Shown here: piece by piece, positions 23,713-32,753 of the stretch
Numbering within the stretch: position 1 is the stretch's first letter
Layout of the letters: each line of letters starts with the position of its first letter
NCBI GenBank assembly: GCA_947475995.1
Contig: CANJNI010000011.1
Span: 45,854-109,853, forward strand
Origin: Beijerinckiaceae bacterium
Lineage (GTDB): Bacteria > Pseudomonadota > Alphaproteobacteria > Rhizobiales > Beijerinckiaceae
DNA: 64,000 nucleotides
Direction: 5' to 3'
Translations under genes and position numbers: made by a program
Notes under the pieces: generated by a model
Seen by the model: the letters and a program-made list of their open reading frames with translations, nothing else
Databases searched by the model: none
What the model was told of the DNA's origin: nothing

Positions 23713-24303
23713 TCAGAAGGGATTCCAGGTCGATTCCTGAGTGAACTTCAGATAGCCGACATTGACCCCGAGGCGCGCCCCAAGGCCCGAGCGAATCGGC
23801 ACCACCACGATGCCGTCCGACGTGAGCGCCGTCATCGCGAGGCCCGCCACCAGATAGGCTGAGCCGTCGACCCCCCCAAAGCGCTGATGGATCGCCGATA
23901 TGGCGGGCAGGTTGTAAACCAGCATCATGGTCCGGTCGCCGTCGCCGCCTGCATCGAAGCCGAGCGAGGGCCCCTGCCAGTAGAGCTTACGGTCGCCCGC
24001 ATTGCGCGTGTACATCGTGCCTTCGCCATAGCGCAGGCCGGCGAAGAAGGCGCCCGATCCCTCCTGACCAAGGATATAGGCGTTGGGCTGGCCCCAGCGA
24101 CGCGTGGCTTCCTCGACGATCTTGGCAAGGCCGCGCGAGATCGTGCCGAAGAAGCGGTGGCCGTTGTCGACGAGTTCTCCGGCTGAATATTTCTGCGGAC
24201 GCGGTTCGCGAGCCTGCGCCAGCGCACCCGCTGCAGGCACGAGCGCGGCTGCGCCTGTCGCCGCGATGCCGCCGAGAATTTGCCTGCGCGACTGGGAACT
24301 CAT
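23713..24303 (-). CDS. eipA: Cell-envelope protein EipA (DUF1134)
   Basis: 196 residues from ATG 24303 with GCGAGG six bases before it; the N-terminus (MSSQSRRQILGG) has a Tat-like twin Arg and a signal peptide cut near ALAQA. The mature protein matches EipA/DUF1134 along its whole length: HRFFGTISRGLAKIVEEA, NAYILGQEGSGAFFAGLRYGEG, LYWQGPSLGFDAGGDG and the C-terminal STWNPF. In Brucella, EipA is a small periplasmic beta-barrel-like protein needed for envelope integrity. Confidence 0.93.
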   Translation of the reverse strand: MSSQSRRQILGGIAATGAAALVPAAGALAQAREPRPQKYSAGELVDNGHRFFGTISRGLAKIVEEATRRWGQPNAYILGQEGSGAFFAGLRYGEGTMYTRNAGDRKLYWQGPSLGFDAGGDGDRTMMLVYNLPAISAIHQRFGGVDGSAYLVAGLAMTALTSDGIVVVPIRSGLGARLGVNVGYLKFTQESTWNPF

Positions 24304-24449
24304 GAGCATCCTCGCCATTAGCTGAAGCTGCGCCGAGAATCTCCGCCCATCGTGACAGCAGCATGTTGCAATCGTGGCGGCGAGCCGGCGCAAATATCCG
24401 GTCTCCACCCTTGCACAACAGGGTTAACGAAAGGTTTCCGGACGTGCGG

Positions 24450-25292
24450 TCAGATCGTCGCTTCGATCATCGCCCGCAACTCCGCCGTCGCTTCCGGCAT
24501 CACCCCGAACCAGGCTTCGAAGGCGGGCCGCGCCTGGTGCAGCAGCATGCCGAGTCCGTTCAGGGTGCGGTTGCCGCGCCCCCGCGCAGCGGCCAGCAGG
24601 GGCGTCTCGCGCGGAATGTAGATGATGTCGGACACGAGCGCGTGTTGCGGCAGTCTGTCGAGGGAAAGGTCGAGCGGTTCCTCGCCCACCATGCCCTGCG
24701 ACGTGGTGTTGATCAAAAGCGCAGCATCCGCCAGCGCGTCGTGCCGCTGTTCCCACGGAACGGCGCGGATCGGCGCGCCGAATTCGGCCGCAACATTGAG
24801 CGCGCGTTGCGGCGAGCGATTGACAAGACGGATTTCGCGCGCGCCGCGATCAGCCAGTGCGGTGAGCACGGAGCGGGAGGAGCCGCCCGCGCCCATCACC
24901 ACGATCGGACCGCGATCCGCGCGCCAGTCCGGGTCGACCTCCAGCACCGACTGAATGTAGCCCCAGCCGTCGTGGTTGAGGCCGAGCAGCGACTGATCCT
25001 TGCGCACCACCACGCAGTTCACGGCCCCGATGCGCCTTGCGAGCGGATCGGCTTCATCGACAATCGCGAGCGCTGCTTCCTTGTGCGGGATCGTGAGATT
25101 GACGCCCGCGAAACCGAGCGCCGGCAAGGCGCGCAAGCCGGCCCGCAAGCCATCGGGTTCGACAGCAAGCGGCAGATATGTTCCGGCGATCCCGTGTTGC
25201 GCAAACCAGTAATTGTGGATGCGCGGCGAGCGCGAATGCATGACCGGCCAGCCCATGACGCCTGCCAGCGAATAACGATCAGGATGCGACAT
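24450..25292 (-). CDS. aroE: Shikimate dehydrogenase
   Basis: 280 residues from ATG 25292 (CGGAG about eight bases upstream). The substrate domain contains SRSPRIHNYWF, and the catalytic Lys lies in NLTIPHKEAAL; GAVNCVV follows. The NADP domain has the Gly-rich GAGGSSRSV and NRSPQRA, with NTTSQGM and NGLGMLLHQA near the end. It catalyses NADPH-dependent reduction of 3-dehydroshikimate in aromatic amino acid synthesis. The frame stays open far upstream, but the family start is clear. Confidence 0.95.
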   Translation of the reverse strand: MSHPDRYSLAGVMGWPVMHSRSPRIHNYWFAQHGIAGTYLPLAVEPDGLRAGLRALPALGFAGVNLTIPHKEAALAIVDEADPLARRIGAVNCVVVRKDQSLLGLNHDGWGYIQSVLEVDPDWRADRGPIVVMGAGGSSRSVLTALADRGAREIRLVNRSPQRALNVAAEFGAPIRAVPWEQRHDALADAALLINTTSQGMVGEEPLDLSLDRLPQHALVSDIIYIPRETPLLAAARGRGNRTLNGLGMLLHQARPAFEAWFGVMPEATAELRAMIEATI

Positions 25293-25360
25293 GCGCGAAC
25301 TCCGCTTCGCCGGAATAATCCGTGACGGCTTCTGCCAGCGCCGTGCGGCGACCGCAAGGG

Positions 25361-26167
25361 TCAGGGCGTCGCGGGGCGATTCCAGAAATGCTGTACCGGG
25401 CCATGCCCGGAGCCGACCTGCAACTGGTCGGAATGACGAAGCGCCTGCGTCAGATATTCCTTTGCGGCTGCGACTGCGTCGCCAACCCCGAACCCTCTGG
25501 CCAGATACGCGGCGATGGCCGAGGACAGGGTGCAACCCGTGCCATGCGTGTTGCGTGTCTCGACGCGGGGCGCGCTGAACAGGCGCACCACGTTTCCATC
25601 GTAAAGCGCATCGACCGCGTCTGCGCCCGCCACATGCCCGCCCTTCACGAGCACATGGGGCGCGCCCAAGGCCTGAAGATCGCGCGCGGCCATTTCGAGA
25701 TCGCCGACGCTGCGCGGTTCGGGACGCTGCAGAAACGCTGCGGCCTCCGGCCCGTTGGGCGTCACGATCAGCGCGAGTGGAAACAGATGCCGCACCATGG
25801 CTTCGACCACGCCCGGACCGCCGAGGCTGTCGCCGCTGGTCGCCACCAGAACCGGATCGAGCACGATGTTCTGCGCGCCGTGATGCGCAAGCCGTTCCGC
25901 CACAACCGCGATGATCTCCGGCGACGCCAGCATGCCGATCTTCACGGCATGAACGGTTACGTCTGCGAAGATCGCGTCGATCTGCTGGCCGACAAAGGCG
26001 GGCGGTGGAATATGCACCCCCGAGACGCCGCGCGTGTTCTGCGCGGTCAGCGCCGTGATCGCCGCCATCCCGTAGCAGCCAAGCGCCCCGAAGGTCTTGA
26101 GATCGGCCTGAATGCCAGCGCCGCCCGAAGGATCGGAACCCGCGATGGAAAGAACATTCGGGATCAT
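25361..26167 (-). CDS. thiD: Hydroxymethylpyrimidine / phosphomethylpyrimidine kinase
   Basis: 268 residues. It begins IPNVLSIAGSDPSGGAGIQADLKTF, the ThiD signature, and includes ALTAQNTRGV, KIGMLAS, DPVLVATSG and the catalytic anion-hole/Asp motif NTHGTGCTLSSAIAAYLA. It phosphorylates HMP and HMP-P for thiamine synthesis. The start is set at ATG 26167, five bases after the upstream stop; ATG 26188, overlapping that gene, is an alternative. Confidence 0.95.
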   Translation of the reverse strand: MIPNVLSIAGSDPSGGAGIQADLKTFGALGCYGMAAITALTAQNTRGVSGVHIPPPAFVGQQIDAIFADVTVHAVKIGMLASPEIIAVVAERLAHHGAQNIVLDPVLVATSGDSLGGPGVVEAMVRHLFPLALIVTPNGPEAAAFLQRPEPRSVGDLEMAARDLQALGAPHVLVKGGHVAGADAVDALYDGNVVRLFSAPRVETRNTHGTGCTLSSAIAAYLARGFGVGDAVAAAKEYLTQALRHSDQLQVGSGHGPVQHFWNRPATP

Positions 26168-26171
26168 GACC

Positions 26172-27179
26172 TCAGTCGTCCGCGCCATCGCTGACCGGCG
26201 CGGCCTTGAGGGGCTGAACCTTGCCGAGGATGCCCTTGATGCGCAGGTTTGTGCGGCCGCATTCGGACGGGCCGGAAACAAGGGCCGAAAGATCGCCGGT
26301 GCCGAAACGCAGCAGCGGATAATCTGCATTCAGCCGGGTGATGACGATCTCGCCGATTTCGCCCGGAGCGGCCGGGGCGTTTTCGCCGGGCTTCACGATT
26401 TCCAGAATGATGCCTTCATTGACGACCATGCCGTCAGTGACGCCGCCTGCGCCGTTTTCCGTCTCGTAAGCCACGACGCCGACTTCCGGAAGCGCATAGG
26501 CCTGACGCACGATGACGCCCTGCTGGGCGAATTGGGAACGCCGCTCTGCGTTGATCGCTTCACCGACGAGCAGCGCGCGTTCGATGCAGGAAATATTCTC
26601 GTTCGATTTCTTCGCCGCATAAAGAAGCTGGTCAAGATAATCCGCGCGGCCGCAGAAGATGCGCGGCTGCAATTCGTGGATCACATCGAGCAGTTCCGGG
26701 ATCGGCCCGTCGCCCGCCGATATCACCGCGCAGCCAAGCGCATGTGCTCCGCTCTCGATCATGTGTCCGTCCGGGCGCAGATGGTAGGACAGGCAATTCA
26801 CCACCACATCGCCCTTGCGGGCGCCGCCTGCGAAAAGGGCGCGCGCCGCGCCCCACCAGTCGCGCGCCTGCCCTTCGGGCTGGAACAATTGATTGGTCGA
26901 AACATGCAGGCGCTTCAACGCGCCCAGGCGGGTCGCGGCGAACCCGCCGAAGGGCGGCTGTTCCTGTTGCAGTTCTTTCAGGTCTCCGCGCCGCAAGACC
27001 GGAATGCGAACGAGATCTGCGCGCTTCCTGATTTCCTTGATGTCGATGCCGACCATCTGCTTGCGCAGTGCAGGCGCGCGCGCCTTCGCAACGGACACGA
27101 TGCCCTTCAATTCACGAAACAGCGCCATTTCGCGCGATTTCGGAGGACGATTTTCATATCGATCGAAATGTTCAGACAT
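26172..27179 (-). CDS. PaaK-like AMP-dependent acyl-CoA ligase homologue, lacking the C-terminal domain
   Basis: 335 residues from ATG 27179 after GGTGGGG. The N-terminus follows phenylacetate-CoA ligase (HFDRYENRPPKSREMALFRELKGIV, then DLVRIPVLRRGDL). Later motifs include ALLVGEAIN, YALPEVGVVAYE, GEIGEIVITRL and YPLLRFGTGDLS. It stops shortly after GRTNLRIKGILGKVQ, where PaaK proteins continue into the mobile C-terminal domain of about 100 residues. The usual Ser/Thr-Gly-rich P-loop is also weak, so activity as a ligase is uncertain. It lies just upstream of thiD in the same direction. Confidence 0.78.
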   Translation of the reverse strand: MSEHFDRYENRPPKSREMALFRELKGIVSVAKARAPALRKQMVGIDIKEIRKRADLVRIPVLRRGDLKELQQEQPPFGGFAATRLGALKRLHVSTNQLFQPEGQARDWWGAARALFAGGARKGDVVVNCLSYHLRPDGHMIESGAHALGCAVISAGDGPIPELLDVIHELQPRIFCGRADYLDQLLYAAKKSNENISCIERALLVGEAINAERRSQFAQQGVIVRQAYALPEVGVVAYETENGAGGVTDGMVVNEGIILEIVKPGENAPAAPGEIGEIVITRLNADYPLLRFGTGDLSALVSGPSECGRTNLRIKGILGKVQPLKAAPVSDGADD

Positions 27180-27462
27180 TGGCCCCACCGGGAACCTTCC
27201 GCCTGGTTCCCGCCCCGTCGAAGAGATTAAGACGCCAAGCGCGCGTCCGATGCAAGCCTGAATCTCGCCCTTGCGTGGATCGGATTTCATAACGGGGTCG
27301 CTACGGATTGCAGTTCGAAAATGTCAATTCGACCAACGAAAAGTTTTTATGATTGAAATCAAAGCGAGGCCGCAAATTTTTGTCGCAGGCGATGCGGAGC
27401 CATTGCGTTCTGCCTATGCAGTCGGTGCAATTTTCAATCAACGAAGATTGAAATGCGCACGA

Positions 27463-28479
27463 CTACGGCAGGTCGAGAATTCCCGCTTGCCCATCTTCCG
27501 AGCCGTAAACGAGACGCTTGCCTTCGGGATGCCATGCGAGAGACGAGATGGCGCGGCCCTTCTTGTCTGCGCCCGGATCGGACACGGAACGAACGAGAAT
27601 TTCCGCTCCATCGGTCATGCGGCACAGCATCACCCACCCGTCATCATAGCCCAGCGCAACGATCAGCGCGGACGGATGGAACGCAACGCGCGACACGCGG
27701 GCCGCGCGCACGCCGCATTCGCGCGGCGGCTTTCCCATCGGCCCATCCGTTGTCTGGAACGGCCAGATCACGCAGGCTTCCGCGCCCGATGTGGCGAGCC
27801 ACTTTCCATCATGCGACCACGAGAACGAGCGCGTCTTTGCCGGATAGCCGGTCATCCGCATGTCTTTCTTGTCCGCAACTCGCCAGCCGTGCAGCGAATT
27901 TTCCTGCATGGCGGAGACGACGAACTTGGCGTCGGGAGATGCGGTGAGATCGAGATGCGAACCGGCCCATTTGAGCTGTTCGGGTTCGCCGACCATATTC
28001 GGAAACCACAGCGACACGCCGTTGTAATGCGTCACCGCGAGCCGGTAGCCCTTCGTGATGTAGCAGAGCCCCCGCGCGCTTGAGGTAAATTCGCGTGACT
28101 TCACCTCGCCCTTCGCATCGCGCGAGCGCACCGTCTTGGTGATCGACCATGCGGTCGCGCCGTCGCGCCCCAGCGTCAGGCCGTCGATCCACTTGCCCTT
28201 TTCGTTGGCGAGTTCGCTCGTCGTTCCATCCTGCGAAACGGACACCACGCGGCCATCGTCGCCGCCCGACACGAGGCGCTTTCCGTCCGACTGAGCGCAT
28301 AGCGTCACGGCGTCGGGATGCACAGTAATGCGGCGCTCCTCGCCAATGTCGGAAAACATCACCGTGCCGTCTGTGCATGCGAAGGCAGGCGTGCGCCCGA
28401 GGAACGTCGCGCACACGACCTCCGCGCCTGTTTCCAGCAGAGTGACATTCGCGGTCAGCGATTTGATCGGAGACGTCAT
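27463..28479 (-). CDS. WD40-repeat beta-propeller protein
   Basis: About 338 residues from ATG 28479 (a GTG 21 bases upstream is also possible). Repeating blades with the WD-like pattern can be followed: ITVHPDAVTLCAQSDGKRLVSGGDDGRV, SFSWSHDGKWLATSGAE, RVAFHPSALIVALGYDDGWV and SLAWHPEGKRLVYGSEDGQ. There is no signal peptide, so it is cytoplasmic. It is the last gene of the run ZnuA-CobW-DUF-WD40 and is likely a scaffold linked to metal homeostasis, judged by neighbourhood only. Confidence 0.83.
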   Translation of the reverse strand: MTSPIKSLTANVTLLETGAEVVCATFLGRTPAFACTDGTVMFSDIGEERRITVHPDAVTLCAQSDGKRLVSGGDDGRVVSVSQDGTTSELANEKGKWIDGLTLGRDGATAWSITKTVRSRDAKGEVKSREFTSSARGLCYITKGYRLAVTHYNGVSLWFPNMVGEPEQLKWAGSHLDLTASPDAKFVVSAMQENSLHGWRVADKKDMRMTGYPAKTRSFSWSHDGKWLATSGAEACVIWPFQTTDGPMGKPPRECGVRAARVSRVAFHPSALIVALGYDDGWVMLCRMTDGAEILVRSVSDPGADKKGRAISSLAWHPEGKRLVYGSEDGQAGILDLP

Positions 28480-28524
28480 GATTTCGGGTCCAGCCTTCAC
28501 GCCTGTCTCATAGGTCGAACGGCG

Positions 28525-28947
28525 TCAGTCTTCAATGATGAGGTCGGACTGGCCGCTCTCGCCGGTCTCGTCCGTCACGTAATGGGAAACCGCAAGCTCG
28601 ATTTCCGCATCCGCCAGAGTTTGCAGGAATTCCACCGGCCAAGTGTAGGAATAGGCGGTCTTGTCCGCCGCCACCATAACGCCGATGTCCAGCACCGTGC
28701 GGGCCGCCACGGGCTTGTCGGTGAAAGGAGATTTTTCCGACAAGAGCGCCCGCATCAGGCGGGGTCCGAGACGATCAGCCATCTGCGGAACGTCGAGATC
28801 GGCCGTCTTGGGCGAGAAGTCGTAGTAGAAACTCTGTAACCCGCCGCGGCCTTCCTCGACGCGCATCGGCGCCTGCGGTAGCCCGGGCGGATCGCCCGAC
28901 CAGCCCATCACGTCGATCCGCAGAACGGCCCCGATGACGATCGCCAT
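28525..28947 (-). CDS. Hypothetical protein next to the CobW GTPase
   Basis: 140 residues from ATG 28947, two bases after the CobW stop, so co-transcribed and probably coupled. No firm family match was recognised. It starts with a hydrophobic strand (MAIVIGAVLRIDVMGW), has a YYDFSPKTADL segment and a Trp-containing middle (AYSYTWPVEFLQTLADAEIELAVSHY). The last part faintly recalls DUF4279-type immunity-like folds. The C-terminus is acidic (SDLIIED). Function unknown. Confidence 0.6.
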   Translation of the reverse strand: MAIVIGAVLRIDVMGWSGDPPGLPQAPMRVEEGRGGLQSFYYDFSPKTADLDVPQMADRLGPRLMRALLSEKSPFTDKPVAARTVLDIGVMVAADKTAYSYTWPVEFLQTLADAEIELAVSHYVTDETGESGQSDLIIED

Positions 28948-28949
28948 GC

Positions 28950-29978
28950 TCAGGCCGCTGTGCCCATAAAGCCTTCGCGCAACTCGTTCTCTTTCAGGTT
29001 GCGGCCGATGAAGACGATCTTGGACTCGCGCTTCTCGTCGGGCTTCCACTCGCGTTGCAGGTCGCCATCGAGGATCATGTGAACGCCCTGGAACACGAAG
29101 CGCTTGTTTTCGCCCTTGAACGACAGGATGCCCTTCGAGCGCAGGATGTTCGGGCCCTCGCGTTGCACGAGTTCGTTGATCCACGGCATGAATTTGTTCG
29201 GATCCACATCGCCGTCGTGGCGGAACGACACCGACTGCATTTCCTCGTCGTGATAGGCCTTCAGGCCGTGGCCATGATCGTGGTGGTGGCCGTGGTCATG
29301 GCCGTGATCGTGATGATCGTGGTCGTGATCGTCGGCATTCAGGAATTCCGGCTCGATTTCCAGAATGCGGTCGAGATCGAACGCATTGCGGCCAAGCACG
29401 GCGTCGAGCGGCACCTGACAGCGCGTCGTGCGATGCAGCTTTGCGTAGGGGTTGATGCCCCGGATGCGGGCCTCGACTTCGCGCAGCTCGCCGTCGGTGA
29501 CGAGATCGGTCTTGTTGAGAATGATCACATCCGCAAAGGCGATCTGGTTCTTGGCTTCCGGCGCATCCTTCAGGCGGTCGCTCAGCCATTTCGCGTCCGC
29601 CACGGTCACGATGGCGTCGAGGCGCGCGCGATCCTGCACGTCCTGATCGACAAAAAACGTCTGGGCGACCGGCGCCGGATCAGCAAGCCCGGTCGTCTCC
29701 ACGATGATCGCGTCGAACTTGCCGCGCCTCTTCATGAGGCCTTCTAGAATACGGATCAGGTCGCCGCGCACGGTGCAGCAGATGCAGCCGTTGTTCATCT
29801 CGAACACTTCCTCGTCGGCGCCGACGATGAGGTCATTGTCGATGCCGATCTCGCCGAATTCGTTGACGATGACGGCGAATTTCTGACCGTGCTGTTCCGA
29901 CAGGATGCGGTTGAGCAGGGTGGTCTTGCCGGCGCCCAGATAGCCGGTGAGAACGGTGACGGGGACTTGATCTGACAT
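28950..29978 (-). CDS. CobW/ZNG1-type G3E GTPase, putative zinc chaperone
   Basis: 342 residues from ATG 29978 with GGAG seven bases before it. P-loop GYLGAGKTTLLN, metal-binding CxCC in NNGCICCTVRGDL, Walker B-like ETTGLADP and the nucleotide motif NKTDL are complete. A His/Asp-rich linker (about residues 213-236, containing DHDHHDHGHDHGHHHDHGHG) precedes the CobW C-terminal domain (FKGENKRFVFQGVH). Family members hand metal, often zinc, to client enzymes under limitation. Its position after the zinc ABC importer supports zinc. Confidence 0.93.
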   Translation of the reverse strand: MSDQVPVTVLTGYLGAGKTTLLNRILSEQHGQKFAVIVNEFGEIGIDNDLIVGADEEVFEMNNGCICCTVRGDLIRILEGLMKRRGKFDAIIVETTGLADPAPVAQTFFVDQDVQDRARLDAIVTVADAKWLSDRLKDAPEAKNQIAFADVIILNKTDLVTDGELREVEARIRGINPYAKLHRTTRCQVPLDAVLGRNAFDLDRILEIEPEFLNADDHDHDHHDHGHDHGHHHDHGHGLKAYHDEEMQSVSFRHDGDVDPNKFMPWINELVQREGPNILRSKGILSFKGENKRFVFQGVHMILDGDLQREWKPDEKRESKIVFIGRNLKENELREGFMGTAA

Positions 29979-30148
29979 CGGGAACTCCGGGCAGGCTGAA
30001 ACGCTGTGGGGCGCACTCATATAGGCGGCAGGACAGGAGGGCAACGACGTCGGACTGCCGGAAGGCTGACCGGACGCTGCGTCGCCCCGCCTGATATAGT
30101 CGCTCGATGCTCGCCCGCAACGCCGGTCCTGTGCGACAGACCGTTCGG

Positions 30149-31051
30149 TCAGGGCTTCAGCGCCGCCGAAAACTCCCTGATGTTGTTGCGCATCATGTCC
30201 AGATAGGTCCCGGCCGGTCCGGTCGGCTCCGACAGCGCGTCCGAAAAGACCTTGCCGCCGATCTTCGCGCCGGATTCCTTGGCGATGCGCTGGATGAGGC
30301 GGTCGTCGGAGACGTTTTCCAGAAACACTGCCGGAACCTTCTCGGCCTTCACCTGCCGGATGATACGGGCGACATCGCGCGCCGTCGCTTCCGACTCCGT
30401 CGAGACGCCTTGAGGGGCGATGAACTTGATTCCGTAGGCTTTGGCGAAATACGCAAAGGCGTCGTGGGTGGTGATCACCTTGCGCCGGGCCGCCGGAATG
30501 GCCGCGACGGCGGCCTTGACCTCCGCATCGAGGGCATCGAGCTTTGCAATATAGGCCGCCGCATTCGCCGCATAGGCGTCCTTGCCGGCCGGATCAGCGG
30601 TCGAAAGACCGTCGCGAATGTCGGCCACATAGGCCTTTGCATTGCCGATGTCTTGCCAGGCGTGCGGATCGTAGCTGCCGTGGCTGTGTCCGTGTTCGTC
30701 CTTCCCTGCTGCAATGAGCCTGGCGTGCTGGGCGGCGATGACGAGTTGCGGCTTCGCCCCCGAAGCCTTGATGAATCGCTCGAACCAGCCTTCAAGGCCG
30801 AGTCCGTTCAGGATCACCAGCTTCGCCTCTGCGACTTTGCGGGCGTCGGCCGGCGAGGGCTGGAAGACATGCGCGTCGCCGTTGGGGCCCACGAGACTCG
30901 AGACCTGGACACGGTCGCCGCCGACCTGCCGGGCGAAATCGGCCAGGATCGAGAAGGTCGCCAGAACCTTGACCTTTTCCTGCGCGGCAGCGGGTGCGGC
31001 CAGGGTCGGGAGAAGGATCATCAATGTTATAACGTATCGTAGAATGCGCAT
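30149..31051 (-). CDS. znuA: Zinc ABC transporter substrate-binding protein (ZnuA/AztC-type)
   Basis: 300 residues; the start at ATG 31051 is preceded by AAGGAGGA. Signal peptide cut near APAAAQE. Metal-site motifs are present: GDAHVFQPSP (His), DPHAWQDI (His), a third His in TTHDAF and the acidic FLENVSDDRL. A short His-rich loop (KDEHGHSHGS) lies before the second motif, as in zinc-specific members. It lies 92 bases after the permease gene, in the same direction. A Zur-like palindrome falls inside its first ten codons. Confidence 0.92.
   Translation of the reverse strand: MRILRYVITLMILLPTLAAPAAAQEKVKVLATFSILADFARQVGGDRVQVSSLVGPNGDAHVFQPSPADARKVAEAKLVILNGLGLEGWFERFIKASGAKPQLVIAAQHARLIAAGKDEHGHSHGSYDPHAWQDIGNAKAYVADIRDGLSTADPAGKDAYAANAAAYIAKLDALDAEVKAAVAAIPAARRKVITTHDAFAYFAKAYGIKFIAPQGVSTESEATARDVARIIRQVKAEKVPAVFLENVSDDRLIQRIAKESGAKIGGKVFSDALSEPTGPAGTYLDMMRNNIREFSAALKP
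31023..31036 (-). promoter_or_regulatory. Zur-like palindrome inside the start of znuA
   Basis: AATGTTATAACGTA contains the eight-base perfect palindrome GTTATAAC (31026-31033), the centre of typical alphaproteobacterial Zur boxes. It shares the flanks ATGTTATA and ATAACGTA with the palindrome at 32921. It covers codons 5-10 of znuA, so binding would act as a roadblock or repress an internal promoter. It could be chance. Confidence 0.45.
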
Positions 31052-31094
31052 GGAAATTCCTCCTTTTCAGTCGGTTCAGTCTTCAACAAGGGGC

Positions 31095-31121
31095 GTCATT
31101 GCCGGCGAAGCGAAGCAATCC
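31095..31121. repeat. Possible REP-like interspersed repeat
   Basis: The sequence from GTCATTGCCGGCGAAGCG to AAGCAATCC, with complementary ATTGC/GCAAT ends, resembles short interspersed palindromes common between genes in Bradyrhizobium-like genomes. It lies in the gap between the permease and znuA. Only one copy was noticed in this window, so this rests on resemblance. Confidence 0.35.
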
Positions 31122-31143
31122 GCCGCCGCGCCTTCCGCTCTTT

Positions 31144-32013
31144 TTACGCTTCCAGATGCCTGCCCGGCGCCCATTGCCGCACCAGCCCGCCATGCGGTCC
31201 GACCAGCAACGAAAAGATGTAAAGAACCCCCGCCGACAGGATGATGGTCGGTCCCGTCGCCAGCCCGGCGTGATAGGACACGAGCAGTCCCGAGATCGAC
31301 GCCAGCGCCCCGATGAAGGCCGCAGCAGCGATCATCGGCCCAACGCCTGCGCACCAGAAGCGCGCCGCAATCGCCGGCAGCATCAGCATTCCGACCGCCA
31401 GCAGCGTGCCCATCGCGTGGAAGCCCCCCACGAGGTTCACGACCACGAGGCACAGAAACACCAGATGCGTCACCGTCCCGCCCCGACTCACGGAGCGCAG
31501 GAAGCCCGGATCCACACATTCGAGCAGCAGCGGCCTGAACATCACCGCCAGCACGAGCAGCGTGATCGTCGCGATCCACGCGAGAAGAAGCAACGTGTCG
31601 TCGTCGAGCGCCAGCACGCTGCCGAACAGGACGTGCAGGAGGTCGATGTTCGAGCCTCGCAGCGACACCAGCGTGACGCCCGCAGCCAGCGAGATGATGT
31701 AGAAGGACGCGAGCGAAGCATCCTCGCGCAGCAGCGTGTTGCGCGTCACCACCCCGGCGAGGATCGCCACCAGACAGCCCGCCACAAGGCCGCCTGCCGT
31801 CATGGCTGCCAGAGACAGGCCCGAGATCAGATAGCCGACAGCCGCGCCGGGCAGGATTGCATGCGCCATCGCATCGCCCACAAGACTCATTCGCCGCAGC
31901 ATCAGGAAAACCCCGATCGGCGCGGCCCCGATGGTCAGCGCGAACGACCCGATGAGCGCGCGTCGCATGAATTCGAATTCCGCGAAGGGGCTTATGAAGA
32001 CGTCGTACAGCAT
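31144..32013 (-). CDS. znuB: Zinc/manganese ABC transporter permease
   Basis: 289 residues from ATG 32013, whose first codon shares one base with the ATPase stop (TGATG). Seven or more hydrophobic helices; family motifs include RRMSLVGDAMAHAILPGAAVGYL near the start and HAMGTLLAVGMLMLPAIAARFW in the second half. It is the membrane component of the ABC-3 metal importer with the neighbouring ATPase and ZnuA. Confidence 0.93.
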   Translation of the reverse strand: MLYDVFISPFAEFEFMRRALIGSFALTIGAAPIGVFLMLRRMSLVGDAMAHAILPGAAVGYLISGLSLAAMTAGGLVAGCLVAILAGVVTRNTLLREDASLASFYIISLAAGVTLVSLRGSNIDLLHVLFGSVLALDDDTLLLLAWIATITLLVLAVMFRPLLLECVDPGFLRSVSRGGTVTHLVFLCLVVVNLVGGFHAMGTLLAVGMLMLPAIAARFWCAGVGPMIAAAAFIGALASISGLLVSYHAGLATGPTIILSAGVLYIFSLLVGPHGGLVRQWAPGRHLEA

Positions 32014-32753
32014 CAGGCCGCCCGCTCGCATGCATGGGCCGCTGTGTCGAAAGCCTCGACCATGCGGCGCGCCTTCAACAAATTTTCGCCATTCAGCGCG
32101 TTCTGGGTCGCGTCCCATGCGACCTTCTCGCGCGCCAGAAGAAGCGTGCGGGGGAAATGCTTCCGCACCACCTCGAAATCATGCAGAACCGCGATCACGG
32201 TGCGCTTTTCCGAATGCCAGCGCCCGATCAGCCCCAGCAGGTCGCTCGTGGTCTTGTCGTCGATGGCGGTAAACGGCTCGTCGAGCAGAATCACCGGAGA
32301 ATCCTGCAAGAGCAGCCGCGCGAACAGCATCCGCTGCATCTGGCCGCCCGACAGCGTGCCGATGGAGCGTCCCTCGAAGCCCGTCAGCCCGACGGCCGCA
32401 ATGGCGTCCTCGATGCGGGTGCGTTCGCCACGCCCGATGCGTCCGAACAGTCCGGCTTCCCGAAGCAGGCCGGTCGAAACCAGTTCGTAGACCGTCACCG
32501 GAAAGCTGCGGTCGATATCGGCGGCCTGCGGCAGATAGGCGATCTCGCGCGGTCCGACGCCGACCCGCTCGATCGTGCCGTCGAGCGGCGACAGAATTCC
32601 CACGATGCCTTTCAACAGCGTCGACTTGCCTGCCCCGTTGGGACCGCAGACAGCCAGGAGATCGCCTGCCGGCACCTCGCCGGTGAGGTGGTGGATCGCC
32701 GGATGGCGTTCATAACCAAGCGTCAGGTCGCTGAAGCGCAACGCGAATGTCAT
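32013..32753 (-). CDS. znuC: Zinc/manganese ABC transporter ATPase
   Basis: 246 residues. Walker A GPNGAGKSTLL, Q-loop YLPQAADIDRSFP, signature LSGGQMQR, Walker B VILLDEPFTAID and the switch HDFEVV are intact; IDRSFPVTVYE is typical of the metal-importer subgroup. ATG 32753 overlaps the stop of the small His-rich gene in front of it (ATGA), which fixes this start and shows translational coupling. Confidence 0.94.
   Translation of the reverse strand: MTFALRFSDLTLGYERHPAIHHLTGEVPAGDLLAVCGPNGAGKSTLLKGIVGILSPLDGTIERVGVGPREIAYLPQAADIDRSFPVTVYELVSTGLLREAGLFGRIGRGERTRIEDAIAAVGLTGFEGRSIGTLSGGQMQRMLFARLLLQDSPVILLDEPFTAIDDKTTSDLLGLIGRWHSEKRTVIAVLHDFEVVRKHFPRTLLLAREKVAWDATQNALNGENLLKARRMVEAFDTAAHACERAA

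Noticed and set aside
29280..29340. Short tandem repeat (His-codon-rich stretch)
   Set aside because: It encodes the His/Asp-rich metal linker of the CobW GTPase and is explained by protein function.
30149..31021. znuA starting at the internal ATG 31021, which would place the Zur-like box upstream of the gene
   Set aside because: ATG 31051 has AAGGAGGA at proper distance, while the internal ATG has no ribosome site and would shorten the signal peptide.
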